This document shows, piece after piece, positions 57,601 to 61,700 of a stretch of 64,000 nt of DNA (positions are counted from its first letter, which is position 1; every line of letters starts with the position of its first letter). The stretch comes from Nectonema munidae (Eukaryota; Nematomorpha; Nectonematoida; Nectonematidae): positions 248,001-312,000 of the forward strand of contig JAUIRK010000292.1 of NCBI GenBank assembly GCA_030549495.1. The letters are read 5' to 3'. A program made the translations under genes and the position numbers. The notes under the pieces are model-generated. The model was given only the letters and a program-made list of their open reading frames with translations, was not told the origin of the DNA and ran no database searches.

Positions 57601-57911
57601 AGGAAATTCGTATGTGTTTTCGCTTTGGCTCATTTCCGAGACTTTATCGTTTTTGAAAATAAATATTTCTGCATCTTCGGGCGTTCCGATGTCTTGATTG
57701 GAAAGCCCCATTAATGGCGACATCTCTAAATATTTGCATGTTTAGGATGAAAAATAGAGCATACACATTTTGGCTTAGTCTCATTTTGAGTGTTACCGCA
57801 CGAATTTCGTCCTCGTCTAAAATCGAATTGATTGGAATCCTGCGTCAAATTGTAATAATTTTGATCGATTATCATTGAAGAAGAAGCTCTTTTGTGTTTG
57901 AAATCAGGCAT
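15451..57911 (-). CDS. Ten: Teneurin (whole coding span, 29 exons)
   Basis: Type II transmembrane adhesion protein of the teneurin/Odz family; family members dimerise and bind latrophilins or other teneurins in axon guidance and synapse partner choice. The 29 exons join in one frame of 7632 nt (2543 residues plus stop), and every junction keeps codon phase. Predicted order: cytoplasmic residues 1-254, membrane helix about 255-274, eight EGF repeats about 409-717, Cys-rich about 725-745, TTR-like and FN-plug about 790-1064, NHL propeller about 1064-1397, YD shell with RHS core about 1397-2290, and C-terminal Tox-GHH-like domain about 2330-2543. Vertebrate teneurins have about 2700-2800 residues; the shortfall lies partly at the C-terminus, where no TCAP-like tail is visible. 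The family assignment is secure. The first four exons and the last one rest on phase and weaker similarity. Whether this is the Ten-a or Ten-m paralogue cannot be told. Confidence 0.95.
15682..16854 (-). other. Last teneurin intron, with a palindromic repeat
   Basis: It holds an inverted pair: CCGGACATTTAGCCGAC (16177) and CAATCGGCTAAATGCCCATT (16524). Between them is a 28-bp tandem duplication (from 16384 and 16412, ATCTCCAACCT). Near the 5' end are the in-frame TAG at 16831 and an AATAAA (minus strand, 16733-16738) that could end a shorter transcript. Confidence 0.5.
16175..16560. repeat. Candidate MITE with GGCTAAATG inverted repeats
   Basis: Several inverted and direct copies of a CGGCTAAATGTCC-like word occur on both sides of about 350 bp. 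No target duplication could be set. Confidence 0.4.
16855..17033 (-). CDS. Ten: Teneurin exon 29, C-terminal domain part 1
   Basis: Reads GIVAFERENKMIGLKVSSLA, DSRIADVLKIVLLNSFYISV and TNGKL (vertebrate [40 protein letters not shown], DGDL). Phase 1 in. A weak donor (gttagc) ends it in phase 0. If the donor is not used, the frame stops eight codons on, at 16831. Confidence 0.85.
17093..17329 (-). CDS. Ten: Teneurin exon 28, linker after the RHS core
   Basis: Contains FLRKNFQAKIGFPNYEF, matching the FGFQLSNIIPGFPRAKM segment of vertebrate teneurins where the chain leaves the barrel. Phase 1 to phase 1. The downstream intron is 59 nt. Confidence 0.88.
17365..17589 (-). CDS. Ten: Teneurin exon 27, RHS core
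   Basis: Reads GFHGSIYDKDTKLLFSKNR, VYDASLAQFLS and YKSNNPYQL (vertebrate GFHGGLYDPLTKLVHF, FKSNNPLSS), which closes the YD shell. Phase 1 to phase 1, donor gtgaaa, then an intron of only 35 nt. Confidence 0.95.
17643..17903 (-). CDS. Ten: Teneurin exon 26, YD shell / RHS core start
   Basis: Reads FYYVITDSFFSPVAVVDKGG and IEYSTYGEIEKDSNINFDL (vertebrate YYVASDNTGTPLAVF, LQYTAYGEIYYDSNPDFQM), the conserved start of the RHS-associated core. Phase 1 to phase 1; the next intron is 53 nt. Confidence 0.95.
17904..18882 (-). other. Teneurin intron, no other feature
   Basis: A/T-rich intron between exons 26 and 25. No repeat or open frame recognised. Confidence 0.6.
18883..20074 (-). CDS. Ten: Teneurin exon 25, main YD-repeat exon
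   Basis: The largest exon, 397 codons. It contains several YD units: YDRFFRLLEKKAVF, YNANKQITHVRRDGQLF, YDKFNNMKRI, YKYDSIGNLLSVSS and YQYDICNRLSIKIN. These spiral round the hollow barrel of teneurins and bacterial Rhs/TcC proteins. Phase 0 in, phase 1 out. Confidence 0.95.
20075..21036 (-). other. Teneurin intron, no other feature
   Basis: Contains one TTAG-rich cluster (20805-20860, AGTTAGTACTTCG region) and nothing else recognised. Confidence 0.5.
21037..21276 (-). CDS. Ten: Teneurin exon 24, YD shell
   Basis: Reads SPSYAYTFDLDTQMLKVFN and LINVLYSKTGFIKRVNV (vertebrate WSYSYLDKSMVLLLQSQ, FEYDSSDRLLAVTM). 80 codons, phase 0 at both ends. The 3' end uses a gtaatt donor; an in-phase donor 21 nt earlier is also possible. 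Confidence 0.85.
22606..22742. mobile_element. piggyBac-type MITE (family 1)
   Basis: TTAA target duplications enclose a 129-bp element with ends CCCATTAAG / CTTAATGGG. Next to one end is an internal palindrome GTTCCCATTTGGGAAC; further in are TCGTCTGC motifs. TTAA targets with ends starting CCC are typical of piggyBac elements. Confidence 0.75.
22739..22837. mobile_element. piggyBac-type MITE (family 1), shared TTAA
   Basis: A second copy in the other direction, beginning at the same TTAA that ends the first (TTAACCTATTAAG) and ending GACTTAATGGGTTAA. Its left half is decayed. Confidence 0.65.
22961..23090. mobile_element. piggyBac-type MITE (family 2)
   Basis: TTAA-flanked, with perfect 14-bp ends CCCTTTGAGGACCA and TGGTCCTCAAAGGG. 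The inside shares the TCGTCTGC motifs with family 1. Confidence 0.75.
23266..23492 (-). CDS. Ten: Teneurin exon 23, YD shell
   Basis: Starts ERIVSMSFSKKDTEYV and ends LVKSFW in phase 0 at a gtgagt donor. Similarity to other teneurins is weak, but phase and position between clear YD exons fit. The intron downstream is 2 kb and holds two MITE insertions. Confidence 0.85.
23553..24203 (-). CDS. Ten: Teneurin exon 22, YD shell
   Basis: First part of the YD barrel: YKFAYTLNSEFGSLRTITDA, MEYADNSKLLTSILD and YFYSYSKFGRVKNITLPDGH (vertebrate FYDYDHEGRLTNVTRPTG). The spaced Y-G-R/L-I-T pattern is the Rhs/YD repeat. 651 nt, phase 1 to phase 1. Confidence 0.95.
24263..24635 (-). CDS. Ten: Teneurin exon 21, NHL propeller end
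   Basis: Starts TQFQWPTEIKFNHVDKSLYI (vertebrate RLEWPTDLAVNPMDNSLYV) and includes GEMQTVAGIEVFCDCQRQDC ([20 protein letters not shown]) and GAKLNSPSG. The acceptor at the end of tatttaag keeps phase with exon 20; a nearer AG would bring in a stop. Confidence 0.93.
24694..25103 (-). CDS. Ten: Teneurin exon 20, NHL propeller middle
   Basis: Blades with LYISDTKRKQIIKV, LYFIDGNKVRYLNKKG and NPLSCDHVHALDE (vertebrate LYVSDTNSRRIYRV, MYFVDATMIRKVDQNG, RPLSCDSSMDVAQ). Ends in phase 0 at a gtgata donor; the next intron is 58 nt. Confidence 0.93.
25157..25372 (-). CDS. Ten: Teneurin exon 19, NHL propeller start
   Basis: Reads GVIHKGNGDSIF, MGNGKLRPIDCSDCDG and IYVGDYNLIRMISS, matching GILHKGTGENQF, MGNGRRRSISCPSCNG and LYVGDFNYIRRIFPS. 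First blades of the NHL propeller, the site used for teneurin-teneurin contact in known structures. The next intron is 53 nt. Confidence 0.95.
25373..26367 (-). other. Teneurin intron, no other feature
   Basis: A/T-rich; no recognised repeat or coding sequence. Confidence 0.5.
26368..26508 (-). CDS. Ten: Teneurin exon 18, FN-plug to NHL linker
   Basis: Reads NIGYEYTNCSNVYWLKYK and GDWNFENHHKYNYKAG, matching VGFEYETCPSLILWEKR and GGWSLDKHHILNVKSG. Phase 1 to phase 1. Confidence 0.95.
26685..26808 (-). CDS. Ten: Teneurin exon 17, FN-plug
   Basis: Reads IFVEGEVYEELLES then YTFYWNKRNAYIQSVYG, matching VAVEGHLFQKSF and STFIWDKTDAYGQRVYG. This block is highly diagnostic. Phase 0 in, phase 1 out. 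Confidence 0.95.
26910..27048. mobile_element. piggyBac-type MITE (family 1)
   Basis: TTAACCCATTTAAGACC to a right end reading AAATGGGTTAA. It keeps the AGCAGACGA and GAAATTACTTATGTTCC blocks. Confidence 0.7.
27173..27320. mobile_element. Truncated piggyBac-type MITEs
   Basis: A family 1 left end (CCATTTAAGACCAAGC) is cut off at about 27215 and followed by another left end, TTAACCCTTTCGTGACCAG at 27221. The right end of the latter is lost. Confidence 0.5.
27997..28140 (-). CDS. Ten: Teneurin exon 16, FN-plug
   Basis: 48 codons, GITQKFLIDDTNLNLVYSSR onward, matching the region with YLSSRTAGYKSLLKI in vertebrates. Phase 0 at both ends, donor gtattt. Confidence 0.9.
28204..28483 (-). CDS. Ten: Teneurin exon 15, TTR-like end and FN-plug start
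   Basis: Begins FDILVNGDALIELSFQKS (vertebrate FDLIANGGASLTLHFERA) and runs through a loop into the FN-plug, the beta sandwich that closes one end of the YD barrel. Phase 2 in, phase 0 out. The next intron is 63 nt. Confidence 0.93.
28484..29358 (-). other. Teneurin intron, no other feature
   Basis: A/T-rich with short TATATA runs near 28508 and 28943. Nothing else recognised. Confidence 0.5.
29359..29478 (-). CDS. Ten: Teneurin exon 14, TTR-like domain start
   Basis: Reads IKGIVVDSKGQALNGVRVSI then FGYVFTRNDGK, matching the transthyretin-like fold of teneurins ([30 protein letters not shown]). Phase 2 to phase 2. Confidence 0.95.
29548..29755 (-). CDS. Ten: Teneurin exon 13, Cys-rich region
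   Basis: Encodes DGFIDCQDSECCESSHC, matching vertebrate DGLVDCLDPDCCLQSAC, then SLFCKTSPNPLEILL (vertebrate SLLCRGSRDPLDII). Phase 1 in, phase 2 out; the downstream intron is 69 nt. Confidence 0.95.
29756..31177 (-). other. Teneurin intron with one MITE
   Basis: Contains the MITE at 30205-30342. The rest is A/T-rich without recognised features. Confidence 0.5.
30205..30342. mobile_element. piggyBac-type MITE (family 1), best-preserved copy
   Basis: TTAACCCATTAAGTACC to GAGACTTAATGGGTTAA, with the internal palindrome CCCAAATGGGAAC and the AAAGCAGACGAAGATG block intact. Confidence 0.8.
31178..31324 (-). CDS. Ten: Teneurin exon 12, EGF repeat 8
   Basis: EGF8 (CVDKCNKNGVCVFEKGEW) followed by NDCSDEIDNDK, which matches the ETSCADNKDNEGDG start of the Cys-rich region in vertebrate teneurins. 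Phase 1 to phase 1. A run of GCT repeats lies just inside the downstream intron. Confidence 0.95.
31387..31572 (-). CDS. Ten: Teneurin exon 11, EGF repeats 6 and 7
   Basis: Two complete EGF repeats, starting CPFNCGENGVCVDSLC and CDPRCLMHGFCTNGSC. Phase 1 to phase 1. The intron to the next exon is 62 nt. Confidence 0.95.
31573..32445 (-). other. Teneurin intron, no other feature
   Basis: A/T-rich. No repeat, MITE or open frame recognised. Confidence 0.5.
32446..32649 (-). CDS. Ten: Teneurin exon 10, EGF repeats 4 and 5
   Basis: EGF4 reads CSDHGKCVDGECLC. EGF5 reads CDSPCFGHGTYLNSSC, again with Tyr replacing a cysteine, as in the second dimerising EGF of the family. Phase 1 to phase 1, donor gtaact. 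Confidence 0.95.
32650..33057 (-). other. Teneurin intron, no other feature
   Basis: Short intron between exons 10 and 9 with nothing else recognised. Confidence 0.5.
33058..33252 (-). CDS. Ten: Teneurin exon 9, EGF repeats 2 and 3
   Basis: EGF2 starts CPVLCSERGIYFKGKC, with Tyr where the usual third cysteine would be, leaving an odd number of cysteines. In known teneurins EGF2 and EGF5 carry this change and the free cysteines link two chains. EGF3 (CSGHGSCVNGECKC) is ordinary. Phase 1 to phase 1. Confidence 0.95.
33253..33932 (-). other. Teneurin intron, no other feature
   Basis: Intron between exons 9 and 8; A/T-rich, no recognised element. Confidence 0.5.
33933..34149 (-). CDS. Ten: Teneurin exon 8, EGF repeat 1
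   Basis: Begins KETSKIFLQYLDAG, then FTYNDGDSLQKVNF (vertebrate AFYNDGKDKEMVSF), then the first EGF repeat with six cysteines (CLNNCNNNGKC ... CQCLPNYSGVDC). Phase 0 in, phase 1 out; donor gtataa. Confidence 0.95.
34207..34298 (-). CDS. Ten: Teneurin exon 7, conserved pre-EGF segment
   Basis: Reads GVYIRKGLTPTHTQYDFLE, nearly identical to the vertebrate GVYIRRGLPPSHAQYDFME block, which is diagnostic for teneurins. Ends in phase 0; the following intron is only 57 nt. Confidence 0.95.
34299..34741 (-). other. Teneurin intron, no other feature
   Basis: Intron between exons 7 and 6. Short GC-richer patch near 34560-34575 (GTGCGGCCCGCC) of unknown origin. Confidence 0.5.
34742..35050 (-). CDS. 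Ten: Teneurin exon 6, extracellular stalk
   Basis: Region between the membrane and the EGF repeats, starting AYNVGYSGKKW. It contains a basic YKRKSS stretch that could be a proprotein-convertase site. It ends LVFNFTLYKEAIIG, matching the LKFNISLGKDALFG region of vertebrate teneurins. Phase 1 to phase 1. Confidence 0.85.
35122..35225 (-). CDS. Ten: Teneurin exon 5, transmembrane helix
   Basis: Encodes the basic juxtamembrane segment and the KCNWKC motif that precedes the teneurin membrane helix (KCSWKC in vertebrates), then a hydrophobic run of about 20 residues (VSLFLAFFSIISVGIISYLL). Positive charges on the N-terminal side fit type II topology. Acceptor ttgcag, donor gtaaga; phase 2 in, phase 1 out. 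Confidence 0.9.
35226..38293 (-). other. Teneurin intron between exons 5 and 4
   Basis: Holds the hAT-like MITE at 35342-35653. The remainder is A/T-rich with no recognised feature. Confidence 0.5.
35342..35653. mobile_element. hAT-type MITE, 312 bp
   Basis: Left end CAGGGATGGGCAAACTTTTT, right end complement CAGGGGTCGGCAAAGTCATC, matching at 14 of 20 positions. Internal sequence is shared with 3340-3620. Flanking 8-mers do not match well, so the target duplication has decayed or the edges are slightly off. It lies just upstream of the membrane exon. Confidence 0.65.
38294..38425 (-). CDS. Ten: Teneurin exon 4, probable cassette exon
   Basis: A 132-nt exon (44 codons) beginning SSPQYAYAQPMDFSY and ending LYPEKI, with a good acceptor (tttcag) and a donor reading gtaatt. 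It enters and leaves in phase 2, exactly matching exon 3 and the membrane exon, so it can be included or skipped without a frame change. It lies in a 13-kb intron. Its base composition is far less A/T-rich than the flanks. The coding call is by composition and phase, not by recognised homology. Confidence 0.55.
42590..42650. repeat. Possible single hAT terminus
   Basis: CAGGTGTAGGAATGTGGG followed by a GGGGGGGG run resembles a hAT end, but no partner was found. Confidence 0.2.
44238..44438 (+). pseudogene. hAT transposase C-terminal (dimerisation) remnant
   Basis: An open stretch of 66 codons: HRVERVNSALKHIKRASRSS, MGEERLNALLLLYVCQDISI, MYARQQPRRMLLINPLAEK then stop. The pattern (R-S-M/T-x-E-R-L-N-A-L-x-L-L, A-R-x-x-P-R-R-M) is that of the hAT dimerisation domain. 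The rest of the transposase is gone. Confidence 0.8.
44560..44625. repeat. Likely right end of the hAT remnant
   Basis: GGCTTTGACCCCTGGGCCCC then ACCAGGGCTTTGCGCTG lies 150 bp after the transposase stop and has hAT-terminus composition. The left end was not found. Confidence 0.4.
45073..45094. repeat. (CT)n microsatellite
   Basis: Eleven uninterrupted CT units in the long intron. Confidence 0.9.
47640..47656. repeat. G17 tract
   Basis: Uninterrupted run of 17 G in A/T-rich intron. Confidence 0.9.
48507..48756 (-). CDS. Ten: Teneurin exon 3, cytoplasmic domain
   Basis: Two overlapping frames are open here. Only the one reading CDLGIGSFRFEKYY enters in phase 1 from exon 2 (acceptor cgccag) and leaves in phase 2, as the downstream exons require; the alternative frame runs into a stop in exon 4. 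The exon ends with a basic KLFKRKR stretch, like a juxtamembrane or nuclear-localisation signal. Confidence 0.6.
49058..49080. repeat. (TTGG)n microsatellite
   Basis: About five units of GGTT next to G/T-rich degenerate repeats. Confidence 0.8.
50095..50728 (+). mobile_element. hAT transposon derivative, 634 bp with intact TSD
   Basis: Bounded by a perfect 8-bp duplication CATATACC (50087-50094 and 50729-50736). The ends CAGGACCGTATCAAGGG and complement CAGGGGTGTATGAAGGG are inverted repeats. It keeps only the end of the transposase. The right interior GGCGCCCC/GGGGCGCC is G/C-rich. It sits inside a repeat whose uninterrupted copy is at 52085-52222. Confidence 0.9.
50163..50537 (+). pseudogene. 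hAT (ZMYM1/zinc-finger-MYM-like) transposase C-terminus
   Basis: The open frame contains NVQVALRIMLTIGTSIASCE, RSFSKLKLIKSYLRRTMGQA and LQSLTLMSIEKEVLDCVDF, the complete hAT dimerisation motif (C-E-R-S-F-S-K-L-K). About 112 codons remain of an enzyme normally of 600 or more; the N-terminal zinc finger and catalytic core are deleted. Confidence 0.9.
51125..51300. other. GC-rich patch of unknown origin
   Basis: Repeated GCGGG words (GCGCGGGCAG, TGCGGGCCAG, TGCGGGTTAA, TGCGGGTATT) in an otherwise A/T-rich intron. Possibly a decayed transposon end; no partner found. Confidence 0.4.
51869..51925. repeat. Decayed hAT-like terminus
   Basis: CAGGGCCGTAGCCAGGGAGG followed by GGGGCTCTAGCGCACCC matches the form of hAT ends. 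No opposite end found. Confidence 0.35.
52085..52222. repeat. Dispersed repeat, uninterrupted copy (empty site)
   Basis: Matches the sequence on both sides of the hAT at 50095-50728 as one block, with a single copy of the target region (CATATATAC) at the insertion point. Confidence 0.8.
55427..55556. mobile_element. piggyBac-type MITE (family 2, diverged)
   Basis: TTAACTCTTTAAGAACTAG on the left and CTCGTCAAAGAGTTAA on the right, both TTAA-ended; 130 bp, same size as the other copies. Confidence 0.65.
56885..57065. mobile_element. Truncated piggyBac-type MITE remnants
   Basis: A right end (TTTTGGTCCTCGAGAGGTTAA, TTAA at 56973-56976) with a lost left end, followed by a second decayed part (AAAATTAGGATCCCCAAAGG). 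Confidence 0.45.
57534..57723 (-). CDS. Ten: Teneurin exon 2, cytoplasmic domain
   Basis: Begins MSPLMGL and is rich in S, D, E and N, as expected of a disordered cytoplasmic tail. Ends in phase 1 at an aaaag/gtaag donor. The other reading at the 5' boundary puts a stop into the frame, which supports the chosen acceptor. The next coding exon is 8.8 kb away. Confidence 0.55.
57765..57911 (-). CDS. Ten: Teneurin exon 1, N-terminus (49 codons)
   Basis: Starts MPDFKHKRASS and ends PKC in phase 0 before a donor reading gtatgc. An AG acceptor preceded by a short A/T run lies two bases before the ATG, so a 5' untranslated exon probably splices in at 57913. The following intron is only 41 nt. Teneurin cytoplasmic domains are poorly conserved, so the call rests on position, open frame and phase match to the next exon. 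The true start could lie in another upstream exon. Confidence 0.5.
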
Positions 57912-58784
57912 GCCTTTTTTTAATTGATATCTATTGAGAAGAATAAATGTTTTTTAACATTGGAAAGCGTAGCATTGAATAATTAAAATAAAAAGATTTC
58001 AAATATTTAAAACAAACACATTGTACTTAAAAAGTAGATAATAATTAAAGAATTTCAAAAAAGAAAATATGTAGCATGCAGATAATAATTTATCAAACGG
58101 TTTGTATGATTAAATAAATTTTCAGAAATAACTTATGGCAAAGTGTACCAAAGAGACTGAGTACAAACACTGTTTCTTTTTTTAACATTCTATTATGGGA
58201 AATACTTAAATATTCACTTCATTAGATAAGAGTGGAAAAAGACAGACATTTGTAGCATTGTGTCCAAATTTTTGTAGTGACTGGTTACGAAATAATGGTG
58301 AACGAACATTAGACGCGCCCGGCGCAAGAGGTATTTGCCACAAGACAAATTACATTTTTCCACTTCTTAAAAAAGAAGAGAAGAGGCTTTCATATTTTCT
58401 CTCAGAAAGTCGTTGGTATATTTTTTATATGAAACATCTCATTAACGACAAAAAAGGGTGCCATTTTCTTCTATATAACGTTTGCTGAATGACTTTCTTT
58501 TAATGTCAAAATTAAAAGTTTTAGATGTTTCCTGGCTTCTTTGTTATTGTGTGAAAGGTATATACGTTTGAAACGAGAGATGAGATGAAAATATTTATTG
58601 AGGTCCAAACTATCACAAATGTTTCGCTTTGCATGAATAATTAAAACATAATCTATAAGTTAAAATTAATGCGTAACAACAGGAAATAATCATCCAAACT
58701 CTAACTTAAGTTATTTTATTGAAAAAAAAAAATAATTTTTTTTGACCTATTTCAAGATATGATAGATTTGTCATTTTTTTAGTG

Positions 58785-59409
58785 GTGTGGTGTGTGTGTG
58801 TGTGTGTCTGTGCTGGAGTTTTGTTGGTTGATTTTTTTTTGTTTTTCGTTGTTTTTTATATGGTGTGATGAGTTTGTATGTGGTTTATCGCTGGAAGCAT
58901 TCTCATTGGTTGAAATTATTTATATATGTGTTTTGTGTGTGTTTTTATATGGTGTGATGAGTTTGTATGTGGTTTGTCGCTTGAAGCATTTTGATTGGTT
59001 GAAATTATTTATATGTTTTGTATGTATTTTTATATGTGTGATGAGTTCATATATCTGTAGTGTGAGGGTTGCTTGAAGCATTCTGATTGGTTGAAATTAT
59101 TTATATGTTTTGTGTGTATTTAAAAACAAATTACTCAACACTAAACCATATTTCACCATATACGACCACGGGACAATAAACTGATCACCATACCATATAA
59201 CACTATTAGCAACTCAAAATACACACTACAAGAATTCTATGTTTCGAGAGCAGCCTAAAGAATAAAAAACTAGCCGGTCCCGTCGTCGTTTTGAGCGAAG
59301 CGAATTTGAATTAGCAACTCAATATACACACTACCCAGAATCCTATGTTTCGAGCGCAGCGAGAAACACTGTTTCGAGCGAAGCGAGAAACGACCACGGG
59401 ACCGGCTAG
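58785..59409 (+). mobile_element. Helitron-like non-autonomous element
   Basis: The same body as the 8.8-kb copy (GT run, ATTGGTTGAAATTATTTATA repeats, TTTTTATATGGTGTGATGAG). It ends with a 140-bp palindromic unit from CTAG at 59270 to ACCGGCTAG at 59409, followed by T. Confidence 0.6.
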
Positions 59410-60229
59410 TTTATTTATAAAACATAAAATCTTTGTTTTTTTGGAAAAAAAGGTAAAAAATAAAAAAAAACCATTAACACATTTTGACATAAAATCTTCT
59501 ACATGATTTATTCTATAAAGCAAACTCTAAGATTTTCTTAAGTTTAACATTATAACATATTTTTCAAATATATGACATTCTGACACAATGTTTAAGGTGA
59601 ACTTGAAATAACAACTCCAAAAATGTTATTTGGCCAAAACCAGTTGACAAACGCAATCGTGTGCCAATCTCATAATACAAAAATTTAACTCACTACGAGC
59701 TTTTCTTTCGATTTTATGTAATATAATTTGGCGAAAATGAAATAAATTTTAAGAGGACTGCACTTATATCAGGTGATCTCCAAAATAGGAACGCATTTTC
59801 AATAGTCCTTCTTTAGAATGGGCGTGTTAAGGAGGTTGATTAATTTTAACATATCATGATGTCTATACTGGTAAACATAGAACTGATTTCAAAAAATGGG
59901 AGTGTAGTACATACAGCGCAACCTTATAAACAAAAAGTTGTATCATTTCTCATCTTGAAATAAAGTTATAACAAAAAAAGCTTAATTTTTTTACCCATAC
60001 TGAGGTTTGCGTGCAACTGTAAAATTGTAACGTGCCATAGGTTGCCGACGCCTGAAAGGACAAACTAGTATTTAAAAATACCACTTTCTATTTCGATAAT
60101 AAAGCATATATTTTGAGTTTTCAAACATCTGCTTTTTAGCAATCTTATTAAATTTCAATTTTATTTGAATACATCTCTATATATATTAGGGTAGGGAAAA
60201 ATTTTTTTTTGAAACATAAAAAAAATTTT

Positions 60230-60590
60230 GTTACAGTTCCTTTTTAAAGAAATAATCAATGAAGATACTAAAAAATCTGTTATAACTGCTGCAACTTTGT
60301 TGTGAAGTAAACAATTCTTAAAAATAATTTTGAAAAAAATCATGGTTCAAATTCTGATATACAAGATGATGTTTCTGCTTTAAATAAAGACATGGAAAGT
60401 TTGACTGATTTAGCACTCTGTGAAAATAGAGTAAATTACCTTGAATTATATAAAACTATGCATAGATCACGAGTAAATAATAGAGATACTTGTTTAATTC
60501 TTAATTCTCTATTAAAAGATTTAAACCTTGTGTTTGATTTTCCTATTATTATGTGTGTGTGTATGATGTATATAAGAAAGTCCCTATAGG
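60230..60590 (+). pseudogene. Unrecognised coding-like fragment
   Basis: Two adjacent open stretches read LFKEIINEDTKKSVITAATL and DMESLTDLALCENRVNYLEL, YKTMHRSRVNNRDTCLILN. Amino-acid composition is protein-like, but I cannot place it. It could be a transposon remnant. On the opposite strand at 60.69-60.77 kb another short open stretch (KFLPVDSLNLSDPLVVEAL) ends at a perfect gtaagt donor. Confidence 0.2.
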
Positions 60591-61587
60591 AATTCCTATA
60601 TTCATGCATATAGGATGATAGCAACATAGGTGTGTATATAGGAAAATTACAAATTGATATTGTATCATGATTACTTATATCTGCATCTGGTATGATGTAT
60701 ATACTTACTAACGCTTCAACAACTAAGGGATCACTGAGGTTCAAAGAATCAACAGGAAGGAATTTCTTTCTTCCATAATTATTAAATTATTAAAATGGAG
60801 TCGTGAAGTATAGTTGATCGTTTTGCTAGCAAACTCCCATGCTGCTTTGATTTTTTATGTTATGATCGTAATTTGAGTGAAAGAGCTGCATATTTTTATG
60901 CTAGCATTTACGTTATTTGAAAAAAGAAGGATTTCCAACGAAAGATGTGCGCATCTATGGCGCTCATTTTAGTAAGTTTTAACTTTGCTTATTGTTATAC
61001 CAAGAAGCATCGTTATCAGAGATGAGCAGGGCAAGAGAAAAAGTTTGATAACTCTCTTTGGAGTTACGCTTTTGTTCGAACCAAATGTGATATAGATGCC
61101 CAACCTAAGAACAAAAGATTTATGAATAATAACAACAATAACGATAAGAAGCGATATCATCATTATTATTATTATTAATAATTAAAAGACGAGAAACGCA
61201 GAGATGGGATATATTGGCTTGAGGTTAGATAAGCTATCTCTCTTTGCAATTACACAAAGAGATGGGATGGGCACGGTGTAAATACACGGCAGGACAAAAG
61301 GCAGGTAAGCTATCGTGATGCGCACACGGTAAACGCTAAGACAAAGAGTCGTGTGGGAGATCAGACGTATTTGTAAGGAAGTATGGGTAGTAGAGGGGAG
61401 GGCTGTGCTTTGTGTGCCGACATGCAAGAAGGTGCAGACATTGTTTCAACTTGGAAGTGTATGCAAACTATAGTTGAGCTGATTGCATACAAATGGTGGG
61501 GATTTCCGATCGCATTGTGGCGGTGTCGGCCTCCTTTGAGGGGCAAAGGTGTGTGGTTAATTGCGCCTGCTAGCGTCTAATCCTCAC

Positions 61588-61700
61588 CTTTATCTCGCTT
61601 TTGAAGAAGCTCGCCCAGACTCATTCATCCACTGTCCGCGCCGCCTATCAGTTATAGCAGTGAGAGAAACTGAAGTATTGGAAAGATGATTATAATTCAT
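61588..61700 (-). promoter_or_regulatory. Candidate teneurin promoter and 5' UTR exon
   Basis: On the minus strand a strong donor (aag/gtgagg) ends at 61588. About 80 nt upstream is an arthropod-like initiator (TCAGTT, near 61670), and a TATAAT-like box lies a further 20-25 nt up. The surrounding 61.2-61.65 kb is clearly GC-richer than the rest of the window. The next usable acceptor downstream is just before the exon 1 ATG at 57913. The assignment is inferred from position and signals only. Confidence 0.3.

Larger units (their letters stand above)
57914..61587 (-). other. Probable first teneurin intron
   Basis: Contains the Helitron-like element at 58785-59409 and scattered coding-like fragments at 60.2-60.8 kb that I do not recognise. 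No other gene is supported. Confidence 0.35.

Noticed and set aside
58258-58488. 76-codon open frame
   Set aside because: Unrecognised, no context; treated as chance.
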